Positions 17,377 to 26,392 are shown, numbered from the stretch's first letter. The stretch is 64,000 bases of DNA from Pedobacter sp. BAL39 (GCF_000170795.1 NZ_ABCM01000023.1:1-64000), one strand, 5' to 3'. Notes: a model not told the origin generated them from the letters alone. Program-made: numbers and translations.

Positions 17377-18684
17377 ATGAAAGCATCTATCAAGAGAATC
17401 GTAATCGTTGGGGGAGGTTTTGCAGGGCTGAATCTCGCCAAGAAGCTGGCTAATCACGACATCTATCAGGTGACACTTGTCGACAAGAATAACTATCATT
17501 TCTTCCCGCCGTTACTCTACCAGGTATCGACCGCATTTATAGAACCTTCCAATATCTCCTACCCTTTCCGACGCATGTTTCAGGAAAAGAGAAACCTGAG
17601 TTTCTTTATGGGCGAGCTGCAACAGATCAACCATCAAAGAAACTATATTGAGACAGAGAATGGAACGCTGCACTACGATTATCTGGTGCTGGCCATGGGT
17701 ACAGAGACCAATTACTTTGGAATGGATAATGTGAAAGAGAAGTCCATGCCGATGAAGACCATTGATGATGCACTAAAATTGAGAAACCACGTCCTTCTGC
17801 AACTGGAGGAAGCAGCACGCTCGCAAAACATCAAGGAGAAAGAGAAATTAGGAAATGTGGTCATTGCCGGTGGCGGGCCAACAGGTGTCGAGATCGCAGG
17901 GATGCTGGCCGAGATGGGCGGAAATATTGTATCAAAAGACTATCCTACCGCAAGAAAGGGCGTAGGAAAGATTTATCTTGTTGATGCGTTGGGGACACTG
18001 CTGGCACCAATGTCAAAAAAATCACAGGACGAGGCCTACCAGGTGCTTTCAAAGTTGGGTGTACAAATTATGCTCAATACCACGGTGAAGGACTATACCG
18101 GCGACAAAGTCATATTTGGTGATGGTCAAAGTATCACTGCAGCTACGCTCATCTGGGCATCAGGAGTAATCGGCAGACCAGCTCCGGGATTACCGGAAGA
18201 AGTAATTGCCCGTGGAAGAAGGATTATGGTTGATGAATACAATAAGGTAAATGGACTGGAAAATGTATTTGCCCTTGGTGACATCAGCCTGCAGCAAAGC
18301 GATGAGCAGTTTCCTAAAGGACACCCGCAGCTGGCACAGGTAGCCCTTCAGCAAAGTGCATTGCTCGCACATAATTTCCTGAACATGGCGGAAGGAAAAT
18401 CACTACGTCCATTCAAATACAATGACAAGGGAAGCATGGCGATCATTGCAAAGTTTAAGGCTGTTGTAGACCTCCCGAAGGGGTTCTTTAAAGGTTTCTT
18501 TGCATGGCTGGTATGGTTGTTTATCCACATCATCCCTATCGCAGGATTCCGAAACAAATGGATGCTGGCGATGAACTGGTTCTGGAGTTTTGTAACGAAT
18601 GATCCAACATTAAGGCTGATCATCAGACCGGAAAAGCAAAAAAAGGAACAACCTAAAAAGGAACTTCAGCCTCTGGACGTCTAG
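17377..18684 (+). CDS. ndh: Type II NADH dehydrogenase-like FAD/NAD oxidoreductase
   Basis: This 435-aa monotopic membrane flavoprotein of the NDH-2 family would oxidise NADH and reduce quinone without proton pumping. It has an FAD-binding GGGFAG (12-17), the NDH-2 quinone-side segment NNYHFFPPLLYQVSTA, and a second dinucleotide fold VIAGGGPTGVEIAG (about 163-176) for NADH. NVFALGDIS contacts FAD. A hydrophobic C-terminal region (FAWLVWLFIHIIPIAGF) is suited to membrane attachment, as in NDH-2. It stands as a single transcription unit, ending 6 bp from a convergent gene. Confidence 0.92.
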   Translation: MKASIKRIVIVGGGFAGLNLAKKLANHDIYQVTLVDKNNYHFFPPLLYQVSTAFIEPSNISYPFRRMFQEKRNLSFFMGELQQINHQRNYIETENGTLHYDYLVLAMGTETNYFGMDNVKEKSMPMKTIDDALKLRNHVLLQLEEAARSQNIKEKEKLGNVVIAGGGPTGVEIAGMLAEMGGNIVSKDYPTARKGVGKIYLVDALGTLLAPMSKKSQDEAYQVLSKLGVQIMLNTTVKDYTGDKVIFGDGQSITAATLIWASGVIGRPAPGLPEEVIARGRRIMVDEYNKVNGLENVFALGDISLQQSDEQFPKGHPQLAQVALQQSALLAHNFLNMAEGKSLRPFKYNDKGSMAIIAKFKAVVDLPKGFFKGFFAWLVWLFIHIIPIAGFRNKWMLAMNWFWSFVTNDPTLRLIIRPEKQKKEQPKKELQPLDV

Positions 18685-18690
18685 AAGACA

Positions 18691-19182
18691 TCAGGTAGTC
18701 GCAATGCCTCCAACGGCAGCGATGAGTCCATTTTCAAATCGAAATTCCATGCCATGTTCGGTATCCAATTCGTAACGGATGGTCAATTTGACGGTATGAC
18801 CTTCCAGCACACGAAGGTACATCAGCTCTTTGATATAGGGATCATGTTTATCAATGGTGTCCACATTTAACGGTGGTTCTCCCGACTCCTCAGTATGTTC
18901 ATAATAATGTGCATACAGTCGCTGGTATCGCTCAAAAGCTTTTTGACACAATTCATCCAGACAGCTTTCCATGTTATTCATGAAATGCTGATAGGTCGCA
19001 GCGAAACCATCGAGTTGCGCGGAGGTTGGGGCTTCTTCAATTTCGTCACCATCCTCATCAAACTCTTCACCCAGGAAGATCTCTATATCGGAACCTTGAA
19101 AAAAAGAATGATTAAAAGTAATGTCTGAGGAGAAACCCGCCCAATCCTGTCCGACATTGCCCCAATAAGGATGTATCTGCAT
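18691..19182 (-). CDS. Hypothetical acidic protein (possibly DUF6985-like)
   Basis: This 163-aa soluble protein is very acidic near residues 36-50 (GEEFDEDGDEIEEAP). No signal or membrane segment is present. The overall layout resembles the DUF6985 family as I remember it, but that is weak recall and not a motif match. It is convergent with ndh, with only 6 bp between stops. Function is unknown. Confidence 0.6.
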   Translation of the reverse strand: MQIHPYWGNVGQDWAGFSSDITFNHSFFQGSDIEIFLGEEFDEDGDEIEEAPTSAQLDGFAATYQHFMNNMESCLDELCQKAFERYQRLYAHYYEHTEESGEPPLNVDTIDKHDPYIKELMYLRVLEGHTVKLTIRYELDTEHGMEFRFENGLIAAVGGIATT

Positions 19183-19346
19183 AATTTTAGATGCTATATT
19201 TTGAATGAATATTCAGCTAATAGTGTTCCAATTTCAAAATAGCGTTTATAAAATTTCATTTCTTGTTTTTATATTCTTATTACGCAGTCACCTCATGAGC
19301 AACCTTCATTTTTTGTCAGGTACTGTGCTACATGGAAAAATCAGCT

Positions 19347-19673
19347 CTATTCCCCGAGGTAATCATAAATCACTTTTGCCATTTCTTCAGTTTGACCATC
19401 CTCGGTTCCTATTTTATAGGTCAGCGTTCTCAGATCCGCACTTAAATACCAGTCTCCATTTTTCTTATAAGCTGTCCTGAAGAACCGGGTATGATCGTCA
19501 TTTCCGTAAAGGTTGATGATGTACTCCAGTAGCAGGCGGTTGTCGTTCAGAGGATAACTGTAATACATGGCGATAAACTCAGAACTGTTGTATTCCTGGT
19601 GTAATATCTCTTCCAACCTTTTAACATCAGAAGGCATGAGCTGACGGCCCGGTCTTAATGGTTTTAAGTTCAT
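19347..19673 (-). CDS. Hypothetical protein
   Basis: This 108-aa soluble protein starts at the ATG at 19673 (MNLKPLRPGRQ). An in-frame TTG nine bases upstream is less likely. A helical N-terminal half (PSDVKRLEEILHQEY) is followed by an alternating strand pattern containing WYLSADLRTLTYKIG. No family recognised. It lies 26 bp downstream of an SDR gene on the same strand and may share its transcript. Confidence 0.6.
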   Translation of the reverse strand: MNLKPLRPGRQLMPSDVKRLEEILHQEYNSSEFIAMYYSYPLNDNRLLLEYIINLYGNDDHTRFFRTAYKKNGDWYLSADLRTLTYKIGTEDGQTEEMAKVIYDYLGE

Positions 19674-19698
19674 AGCCGACAAAATTACTCATTTAAAA

Positions 19699-20433
19699 CT
19701 ACCAGGGACAAACGTTCTCCCCGAAATATTCCTCGCTAAAAAACTTACCTGTAGGTCCATCCTGGTCAATGACCACATACTTAATGATGCGTTGTGCAGC
19801 CTCTTCAGCTGTACTTGTACCCTGGTTTCCTGTGAAATCAGTTTGAGTCCATCCGGGACAAACGGCATTCACCTTGAACGACGTGTCCTTAAGCTCAAAA
19901 GCAAGATTTACGGTAAACATATTAAGCGCGGATTTGGAAGATTGGTAAACAACATATCGTTTCGGATAGTTCGCGTTATCCAGATCTGAGGCCTGTGAAA
20001 GCGATGCCATTGCGGTACTCACATTCACAATCCGGGGTTCCGCTGATTTGCTCAGTAAGTCGATAAATGCTTGTGTAACTCTTACTACGCCGAACACATT
20101 GGTATCATAAACCAACTGATATTGATCAGCTGTTGATGCCAATGCAGATTGCTGGAAATCTCCTGAGATCCCTGCATTGTTGATCAGTACATCCAATGTG
20201 TCTGTTTTCGTACCGATCAGCTCCCGGGCTGCATCTACCGATGCCTGACTAGTTACATCGAGCTGGATGGCTTCTATATGTTCAATACCATCGGCCTTAA
20301 GTTTTTCAACTGCTGACAAGCCCTTTTCAGGATTGCGACAACCTAAATAAACAAAAAAACCTTTTTCTGCGAGTTGTTTTACGATTTGAAAGCCAATTCC
20401 TTTATTGGCACCGGTGACTAATGCTGTTTTCAT
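19699..20433 (-). CDS. Short-chain dehydrogenase/reductase (SDR)
   Basis: From the ATG at 20433 this is a 244-aa classical SDR with TGANKGIG at the N-terminus, NNAGISG, and the catalytic YQSSK. The closest recognisable group is the carbonyl-reductase-like SDRs (MKTALVTGANKGIGFQIVKQLAEKG layout). An AGAG ribosome-binding stretch lies about 10 nt before this ATG. The longer frame back to 20493 starts only 7 nt after the AraC stop and adds no recognisable domain. It is 66 bp downstream of an AraC regulator on the same strand. Confidence 0.92.
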   Translation of the reverse strand: MKTALVTGANKGIGFQIVKQLAEKGFFVYLGCRNPEKGLSAVEKLKADGIEHIEAIQLDVTSQASVDAARELIGTKTDTLDVLINNAGISGDFQQSALASTADQYQLVYDTNVFGVVRVTQAFIDLLSKSAEPRIVNVSTAMASLSQASDLDNANYPKRYVVYQSSKSALNMFTVNLAFELKDTSFKVNAVCPGWTQTDFTGNQGTSTAEEAAQRIIKYVVIDQDGPTGKFFSEEYFGENVCPW

Positions 20434-20499
20434 CTGATTTCTCTTTTTGATGAAGCGAAGGTAGTCAAGGTCAGCACCGACTACTGAGGACAAATCGAC

Positions 20500-21381
20500 T
20501 TAATTGCGGGACAAATCCTGCAACTCTGCAAGATAACTGCTGACACTTCTACCCGTATTCTTTTTGAAAAGTCGCGAAAAATACCCCGGATCATTAAAGC
20601 CAAGGCTATAGGCCAGCTCCTTAACGGAAATTGTGGAATATTGCAGTTTACGCTGAGCTTCCAGCATCAGCCTGTTGGTGATCCATTCTTTAGGGGAAAC
20701 GCCTGAAAATTCTTTTACCGTGCGATAAAGGCTATTGGAGGTCATTGCAAGGCTTTCCGCGATGTTGTTTACATCATGCTGTTCAGTCATGTTGGTCTCC
20801 ACCGCAAGTTTAAAGGCAATGTATTTGGAAATCCTGGAATTAGATAGCATTTCCCGTCCTTTATGTTCCTCAAAATAGGCGCTATTGAATTCCGTCATCA
20901 GGGTATGCAGGTATGCCAGGATCACCTCGGCCTTTCTTTGTATTTTGGAAAAGTGGAGCAGTTGAAACAACGTCAGCAAGATGATCTTCACCCTTTCCTG
21001 TGCCATCGGATCAAATGTGATCGAGTTCGCATTTAATGGATTACCGAGAAAGGGGTAGGATCCTGGCAGCAGTGTCAACGTCTGTTCATCAAACGAAAGT
21101 GCATAATGAAGCATGCTTTTATCGTAGGGAAGTTTCGTGATGATCTGGTTAGGTACGCCGAAAGCGAGTTGACCATCCCTGATCGTAAATTCCTCCAGGT
21201 CTGTCTTAAAAATTGCCGAACCCACATCTATGTACTGAAAATAATAAAAGGAAAGTCTGTGAGGCTTGACTAAAATCTCCATTACGTCATCTGGTAAAGC
21301 AATCTTGCAGTCTTTGTTGAGTGCAATGGATAGTTTATCATGTTGCCTGATTTTCTCCAGTAGTCCTTTTGTCTCCTCCAT
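20500..21381 (-). CDS. AraC-family transcriptional regulator
   Basis: This 293-aa regulator has an N-terminal effector domain (about 1-180) and a C-terminal AraC HTH pair (about 195-290). The first reads NNIAESLAMTSNSLYRTVKE and the second ISVKELAYSLGFNDPGYFSRLFKK. It precedes the SDR gene on the same strand and probably controls it. Confidence 0.92.
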   Translation of the reverse strand: MEETKGLLEKIRQHDKLSIALNKDCKIALPDDVMEILVKPHRLSFYYFQYIDVGSAIFKTDLEEFTIRDGQLAFGVPNQIITKLPYDKSMLHYALSFDEQTLTLLPGSYPFLGNPLNANSITFDPMAQERVKIILLTLFQLLHFSKIQRKAEVILAYLHTLMTEFNSAYFEEHKGREMLSNSRISKYIAFKLAVETNMTEQHDVNNIAESLAMTSNSLYRTVKEFSGVSPKEWITNRLMLEAQRKLQYSTISVKELAYSLGFNDPGYFSRLFKKNTGRSVSSYLAELQDLSRN

Positions 21382-21629
21382 CTGTCGCGATCAATGTACT
21401 CAAATATACCATTACAGTCTACAATTTGAGATCTCTGTTTTGTCATTTTATAGTCGCTGTTATTGACTGCCGATAGCGCAATATTTATAAAAACAGCGCC
21501 ACGAAGCCTAAGATTACATTTACAGCGGATTTTACCTTGAGTTAGAAATAATAGGATTCCAATTCCGTACTTTGTCCATCCTGACCGTAATGACGTCATG
21601 CCTATATTTACCTATAAAAACATTTTGTC

Positions 21630-22226
21630 ATGAGTGATCACAATGAGCTATTACAACAGCATTTAAAAAGTTTCGCAGCATTAACTGACCAGGACATCGC
21701 CGAGAGCAAAGCTTTCTGGAAACCCCGAAAGATTGCTAAGGGGGATTTCTTCAACATGCAGAGTATGGTCTGTAATGACCTCGGATTAATCGTCAAAGGC
21801 ATATTCCGCATTTATTACAGAGACCCCGAGGGTGAAGAAGAGAAAAATCTCTTCTTCTTCTCAGAAAATCAGTTTGTAGTCTCTTTCAGAAGTTTCATCT
21901 CCCAGAACCCTTGCTGGTATTTTATTGAAGCGATGGAAGATTCCGAAGTTATTTTCATTTCCTACCAGGACCTCAATAGTCTTTATGAAAGAAACCTGAA
22001 CTGGGGCAAATTCGGCAGGCTGCTGGCGGAAACATTTTTTGCCTATGCCCAATCCCGGGCTGAGGAGTTCCTGTTTTTGTCCCATGAAAAAAGGTTTTTG
22101 AGGCTGCTTGAAGAACACCCGAATATCATAGAGCGCATTCCAGCTTACCACATATCTTCCTTTCTGGGTATCACCAATCCCTCACTCAGCAGGATCAGAA
22201 AAAGAGTCAAGGCCAACCAGGCATAA
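21630..22226 (+). CDS. Crp/Fnr-family regulator
   Basis: This 198-aa protein has a cyclic-nucleotide-binding-like beta-roll (about 30-120, with GLIVKGIFRIYY and NQFVVSFRSFI). A helical linker follows, and the C-terminal half ends in a winged-helix segment (ISSFLGITNPSLSRIRKRV). The canonical cAMP phosphate-binding motif is absent, as in most Bacteroidota members of this family, so the ligand is unknown. It is convergent with an LLM-class oxidoreductase. Confidence 0.9.
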   Translation: MSDHNELLQQHLKSFAALTDQDIAESKAFWKPRKIAKGDFFNMQSMVCNDLGLIVKGIFRIYYRDPEGEEEKNLFFFSENQFVVSFRSFISQNPCWYFIEAMEDSEVIFISYQDLNSLYERNLNWGKFGRLLAETFFAYAQSRAEEFLFLSHEKRFLRLLEEHPNIIERIPAYHISSFLGITNPSLSRIRKRVKANQA

Positions 22227-22259
22227 TCTATTTTGGCGTACATGACATTGTAGAAATCC

Positions 22260-23282
22260 TTAGGCGCCTGGTCTGATCAGTGGTATCACCTTGGTGCCGA
22301 TCAAGTCAATGGACTTTAAGAGCTGTTGGTGACTAAGGCCTGCATTGTCCATCTGAAAGGTAAAGCGGTCTACACCACCAAGGGCTTCGCTATGTCTCAG
22401 CAGTTTCTCAGCTACCTTTTCCGGCCCCCCCACAACGAGTACACCTTTAGGCGCAATCAGATCTTCAAACTGTCTTCTTGTTACCGGCGGCCATCCCCGC
22501 TCATGCCCTAACTTTGTCCACAATTCAGCATATCCCGGGTAATAATCGGCTTCTGCAGACTGGTCGTTGTCGCCGACGTAACCCGGTGAATGCAGTCCGA
22601 CTTTAAGCTCCTCCGGACTGAATCCTGCTTCCTTGCCAGATCTCCTATATAGGTCTATCAAGGGCCTAAAGCGTTCAGTCTCGCCACCTATGATGGCAAC
22701 CATCAGGGGAAGTCCCAGCATTCCTGCGCGTACAAATGATTCAGGTGTACCTCCTACTCCCAGCCATACAGGTATTTTTTCCTGTAAAGGCCGTGGATAT
22801 ACGGGCTGATTTGTTAATGCAGGTCTGAATTTTCCAGACCAGGTGATGAATTCATCTTCACGCAGGCGCAGCAACAGGTTCAGTTTTTCCTTGAACAACG
22901 CATCATATTGGTTCAGGTCAAACCCAAATAAAGGATATGCTTCTATTGCGGAGCCCCGGCCAACCACCATTTCCGCACGCCCTTTGGAAATAATATCCAG
23001 CGTTGCGAAACTTTGAAATACGCGGACAGGATCTGAGGTGCTGAGTACAGTCACAGCACTGGTCAACCGGATATTTTTAGTGCGGGCCGCTGCCGCTGCA
23101 AGTATCACAGCAGGAACGGAGTCCAGAAATTCTTTCTTATGATGCTCGCCAATGCCAAAAATATCCAGGCCGGCCTCATCCGCAGCGACTATTCTGTCCA
23201 ACAGTTGCTCCATTGCTGCCTCACTGCTTAAAGCCTTACTTCCGTACATTGCCGAAGCAAAACTATCTATACCTATTTCCAT
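22260..23282 (-). CDS. LLM-class flavin-dependent oxidoreductase
   Basis: This 340-aa luciferase-like monooxygenase is predicted to use FMNH2 or F420-type chemistry on an unknown substrate. It has the bacterial luciferase fold with IFGIGEHH, TSAVTVLSTSDPVRVFQSFATLD, GRAEMVVGRGS and VWLGVGGTPESF. Length is normal. It is downstream of a small truncated hydrolase gene on the same strand and convergent with a Crp/Fnr gene. Confidence 0.92.
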   Translation of the reverse strand: MEIGIDSFASAMYGSKALSSEAAMEQLLDRIVAADEAGLDIFGIGEHHKKEFLDSVPAVILAAAAARTKNIRLTSAVTVLSTSDPVRVFQSFATLDIISKGRAEMVVGRGSAIEAYPLFGFDLNQYDALFKEKLNLLLRLREDEFITWSGKFRPALTNQPVYPRPLQEKIPVWLGVGGTPESFVRAGMLGLPLMVAIIGGETERFRPLIDLYRRSGKEAGFSPEELKVGLHSPGYVGDNDQSAEADYYPGYAELWTKLGHERGWPPVTRRQFEDLIAPKGVLVVGGPEKVAEKLLRHSEALGGVDRFTFQMDNAGLSHQQLLKSIDLIGTKVIPLIRPGA

Positions 23283-23441
23283 GTTATCTTCTTTTTTAGT
23301 TTATGACTTACTATTGTTTACGATTTACTGTTGTTTACAATTTCTTATTATTGTTACCTCCGATGGATTCAGAGATCTTTTCATATAACAAACAAATAAC
23401 ATCTTGATACCAATCAAGATGCCACCTTGCTGGAGAATAAT

Positions 23442-23675
23442 TTATTCTGCGGGTACAGGGGTATTCAACAGTTGTTGTTCCCAGGCAAATGCTACACCTC
23501 TTGTACCGCCATGTTCTACGAGGATATTGGCAAATCCGGCAACAGCATTGATCATTGCGGATGGATCGTGGCTGTCCAGGTTTGTGAACTGGAAAGGCTG
23601 GTGATCGATTAATACGACAATACTGTCTTCGGGAAGCAATAAGGCCTCAAGACCTGCTTTTCCATTTTTTGACAT
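23442..23675 (-). pseudogene. Internally deleted isochorismatase-family hydrolase remnant
   Basis: The open frame is only 77 aa from the ATG at 23675 (MSKNGKAGLEALL). Residues about 8-45 look like the start of an isochorismatase/cysteine-hydrolase domain (EDSIVVLIDHQPFQFTNL, with the catalytic Asp of the family at VLIDHQ). The last 25 residues (VEHGGTRGVAFAWEQQLLN) look like the end of such a protein. The middle, with the catalytic Lys and Cys regions of a family member of about 200 residues, is missing, yet the frame is open throughout. An in-frame internal deletion explains this best. An unrelated small protein is less likely. Confidence 0.6.
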
Positions 23676-23796
23676 GATTTGATAGTTAGATGATATAGAA
23701 CTAAAAAAATAATTGATGAAGCAAAGTTCGACTATCACGCAAAAGTTGAAGATGACCTATGTCGAAAAAAAGCGTAGATAAATGTCGATGACCTTT

Positions 23797-23812
23797 TTTA
23801 CCATATGGTAAA
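23797..23812. promoter_or_regulatory. 16-bp palindromic operator candidate 1 (Crp/Fnr gene)
   Basis: The perfect palindrome TTTACCATATGGTAAA lies 33 bp before the Crp/Fnr start at 23846. A copy differing only at the two central bases lies before the next gene (24424-24439). Symmetry and position fit a dimeric regulator site, most simply autoregulation by the Crp/Fnr protein. Confidence 0.65.
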
Positions 23813-23845
23813 TTTCTTGTTTACAATAAACGCTATCTTTCACAC

Positions 23846-24415
23846 ATGAAAGCTTTTACTGATTATATCCTGCAGTTTGGTAATCTGAATGAACAACAGA
23901 TCGACTTCATTTTGAGCAAAGCAACGAGGCTTGAACTTCATAAAGACGAATATTTTTCTGAAGCAGGAAAGGTTCCAAAGCAGGTTGGATTTGTTCTTGA
24001 GGGCATATTTCGCTTTTGCTATTATAACAATAAAGGCGAAGAAATCACGAACTATTTTATTGAGGATAACAGTTTTGTGACGGATTATCAAAAGTTTGAA
24101 ATACAGGCAGTGGCATCCGAATATGTACAGGCAGTTACTAACTGTAAGATGCTGGTATTTTCGAAAAAAGACTGGGACGACATCTCAAACACAATAGTCG
24201 GCTGGGATAAGATTGAAGTCAAGATGGTCAGAAAATGTTTAATGGAAACGATAGAAAGGAGAAGTCCCCTGGTTTCTGAAGATGCAACCACCCGGTACTT
24301 ATCGTTCATTGAAAAATTCCCGACGCTGGTTAACCGCATTCCCCTTTCTTATATCGCTTCTTACCTGGGAATTACTCAGCAGTCATTGAGCAGGATAAGG
24401 AAAAACATCCGTTAA
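23846..24415 (+). CDS. Crp/Fnr-family regulator
   Basis: This 189-aa protein has an N-terminal cNMP-binding-like beta-roll (about 25-115, QVGFVLEGIFRFCYYNNKGEEITNYF). Its C-terminal region ends in a short HTH (YIASYLGITQQSLSRIRKNI). The cAMP-contact motif is not visible. A 16-bp palindrome lies just upstream, and a second one lies 9 bp after the stop, ahead of an SDR gene on the same strand. It is a good candidate to bind both sites and control itself and the SDR. Confidence 0.9.
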   Translation: MKAFTDYILQFGNLNEQQIDFILSKATRLELHKDEYFSEAGKVPKQVGFVLEGIFRFCYYNNKGEEITNYFIEDNSFVTDYQKFEIQAVASEYVQAVTNCKMLVFSKKDWDDISNTIVGWDKIEVKMVRKCLMETIERRSPLVSEDATTRYLSFIEKFPTLVNRIPLSYIASYLGITQQSLSRIRKNIR

Positions 24416-24423
24416 CATCACTT

Positions 24424-24439
24424 TTTACCAATTGGTAAA
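24424..24439. promoter_or_regulatory. 16-bp palindromic operator candidate 2 (SDR gene)
   Basis: The perfect palindrome TTTACCAATTGGTAAA is identical to the site at 23797-23812 except for the two central bases. It lies 57 bp before the SDR start at 24497, inside the 81-bp gap after the Crp/Fnr gene. Confidence 0.65.
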
Positions 24440-24496
24440 CGGTTTCCTTTTTTATACCACAACATTTGTATCATTATTTTAATCAACGAAAAAAAG

Positions 24497-25360
24497 ATGA
24501 ACAAAAAAGTCGTATTAATCACAGGAACAAACAGTGGCTTCGGATGGCTTACTGCCAATAGTGTTGCAGCTTTGGGGCATAAAGTTTATGCTACCATGAG
24601 AGATACTGCTGGAAAGAATGCTGATAAGGCAAAAGCGTTGGCCCAGGTAGCGAATGTTACGGTTCTGGATGTGACACTCACCGATGAAACAAGTGTAAAA
24701 AACGCTATTGACACCGTTATAGCTACAGAAGGGACAATTGATGTATTGGTGAATAACGCAGGGATTTCAATGTTTGGCGTGGCCGAGAGCGCTACTCCTG
24801 CCGATGTCCAACGGATGTTTGACGTCAACGTAATCGCACCATGGAGGTTGATGAAATTGGCATTACCGGCTATGCGCAAACAATCAGAAGGATTAATCAT
24901 CAATGTTTCAAGTGGATGGGGACGGTTCTCAGCTCCTTTTTCAGCAGTATATGCTGCGTCGAAGTTCGCTTTGGAAGGTTTAAGTGAAGGCTTGCATTAT
25001 GAATTACGTCCGTTAGGTGTGGATGTAGCCATTATTCAACCGGGGGCTTTTCCTACTGAAATGTCCCAGAAGCTTCAACTGGGCTCTGATCCATCGGTTG
25101 TTGAGGATTACAAAGCGATAGCTGAATTTCCAGATAAGATGTTTAGTGCCATTGGTCAAATATTTGAAACTGCGAAACCTAACCCACAGGATGTAGCAGA
25201 TGCAGTGATCAACCTGATCAATTTACCAAAAGGACAAAGGCCACTGAGAACGGTCGTTGATTCATCCACAGGAGAAATTGTTGAAAGGGCTAATGAGGCA
25301 GTAAATGTTGAATATGCAAAAGTTCTTGCCGCATTCGGATTGAAAGACCTGTTGACATAA
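24497..25360 (+). CDS. Short-chain dehydrogenase/reductase (SDR)
   Basis: This 287-aa classical SDR has a cofactor motif TGTNSGFG (8-15), NNAGISMFG, the catalytic serine in NVSSGWG, and YAASK (Y152, K156). IIQPGAFPTEM follows. The SGFG variant of the glycine motif is common in this SDR subgroup. It is downstream of a Crp/Fnr gene and has its own palindromic operator candidate. A terminator lies 73 bp after the stop. Confidence 0.93.
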   Translation: MNKKVVLITGTNSGFGWLTANSVAALGHKVYATMRDTAGKNADKAKALAQVANVTVLDVTLTDETSVKNAIDTVIATEGTIDVLVNNAGISMFGVAESATPADVQRMFDVNVIAPWRLMKLALPAMRKQSEGLIINVSSGWGRFSAPFSAVYAASKFALEGLSEGLHYELRPLGVDVAIIQPGAFPTEMSQKLQLGSDPSVVEDYKAIAEFPDKMFSAIGQIFETAKPNPQDVADAVINLINLPKGQRPLRTVVDSSTGEIVERANEAVNVEYAKVLAAFGLKDLLT

Positions 25361-25433
25361 AGTGAGTTTTTTGCGTTCTTAAAGAGGTCACCCGCCCGCA
25401 GGAAAGATTGTTTTTTCTCAAACTGAATGGTAG

Positions 25434-25461
25434 AAAGGCTGCTTTAAAATCAGCAGCTTTT
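25434..25461 (+). terminator. Terminator after SDR gene
   Basis: A 10-bp stem (25434-25443 with 25452-25461, one G-U pair) and an 8-nt loop end in TTTT. The minus-strand gene ending at 25493 converges on it and may use it too. Confidence 0.7.
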
Positions 25462-25492
25462 CATCCCTGAAAAGGAATTCGGAACGTTACCA

Positions 25493-26290
25493 TTAATCGT
25501 TCTCGCTATATAAATTTAATAGGTTTTGATAATGAGTCCTAGTTTCCACTCCCATCATCCCCTTAATCACATCTCTTTCATTCGATTTCAATTCTACAAT
25601 CGCGACCAGGAAATCTGTGTAAATCATGGAAATAAGGGCAATATCTCCATCTGTCAGATACTGCTCAATGATATCCATAAAACACTTAGTATCCGTTTGA
25701 CTGCCTTTCGATACCCAACCTGCCATTTCCATACAAAGTTCCGACATTATGAAACTATTCTCATTGCCTCCCAAGCTCCAGTCATATCTAGTCCAGGCAT
25801 TTAACAGTCCAATCTGTGAAAACTCATTTCTGACATGACAATAAAAATCTTCAAAATTCTTTCTGGAATCTGGTCTTGCCAGGTCATCAAAAGGATATGA
25901 TGTCAACAAACGTTGATGTTCTGCATATTCTTTGTCTTTCCATTTCTGGCTAAGTTTTCCAAGTAACTCTTCCTGTTTGTCAAATCTTACTCTTCTAAAA
26001 TCCTGTCGTTGAACCCTATGGTGACGCTCATAATTAATTGCCATAGAAAGAGTAACATCCGCGAAAATCCAATAAAGTATTTCATCGATTTCGTTGGTTA
26101 TCCTTCTTTCAATTTCCTGACAGTCCTCAAAAATAAAATAATGCATAAACCCAAAGCCGTCTACCTGGACATTACGGGGTGCATTCCAAATTTCCCGTCC
26201 AAATTCCGGCAGTAGGTTTGACGGGGCATTTATTTTGAACGCTAGTTCTTCAACTTTTTTCTTTAATTTTTCAAGCGAATCGTTTACCAT
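25493..26290 (-). CDS. Imm63-like immunity protein
   Basis: This 265-aa soluble protein has an N-terminal half with the pattern I recall for the Imm63 family of polymorphic-toxin immunity proteins. The matching segments are YFIFEDCQEIERR, the ITNEIDEILYWIFADVTLSMA block, RVQRQDFRRVRFDKQ and ELLGKLSQKW. The C-terminal half (FIMSELCMEMAGWVSKG, CFMDIIEQYLTDGDIAL) is helical and resembles the DUF7674-type helical module. No toxin gene is nearby; the IS21-family element begins about 100 bp upstream. The role as immunity protein is inferred from family recall only. Confidence 0.6.
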   Translation of the reverse strand: MVNDSLEKLKKKVEELAFKINAPSNLLPEFGREIWNAPRNVQVDGFGFMHYFIFEDCQEIERRITNEIDEILYWIFADVTLSMAINYERHHRVQRQDFRRVRFDKQEELLGKLSQKWKDKEYAEHQRLLTSYPFDDLARPDSRKNFEDFYCHVRNEFSQIGLLNAWTRYDWSLGGNENSFIMSELCMEMAGWVSKGSQTDTKCFMDIIEQYLTDGDIALISMIYTDFLVAIVELKSNERDVIKGMMGVETRTHYQNLLNLYSEND

Positions 26291-26392
26291 AAAATTGACA
26301 TCATAACAGAAAAATATCTGTGCCCTAATATAAATATTAGAAACCTAGGCACCGAATAGGGCACATTTTCCTTGAAAGTTATTGATCTGGAC

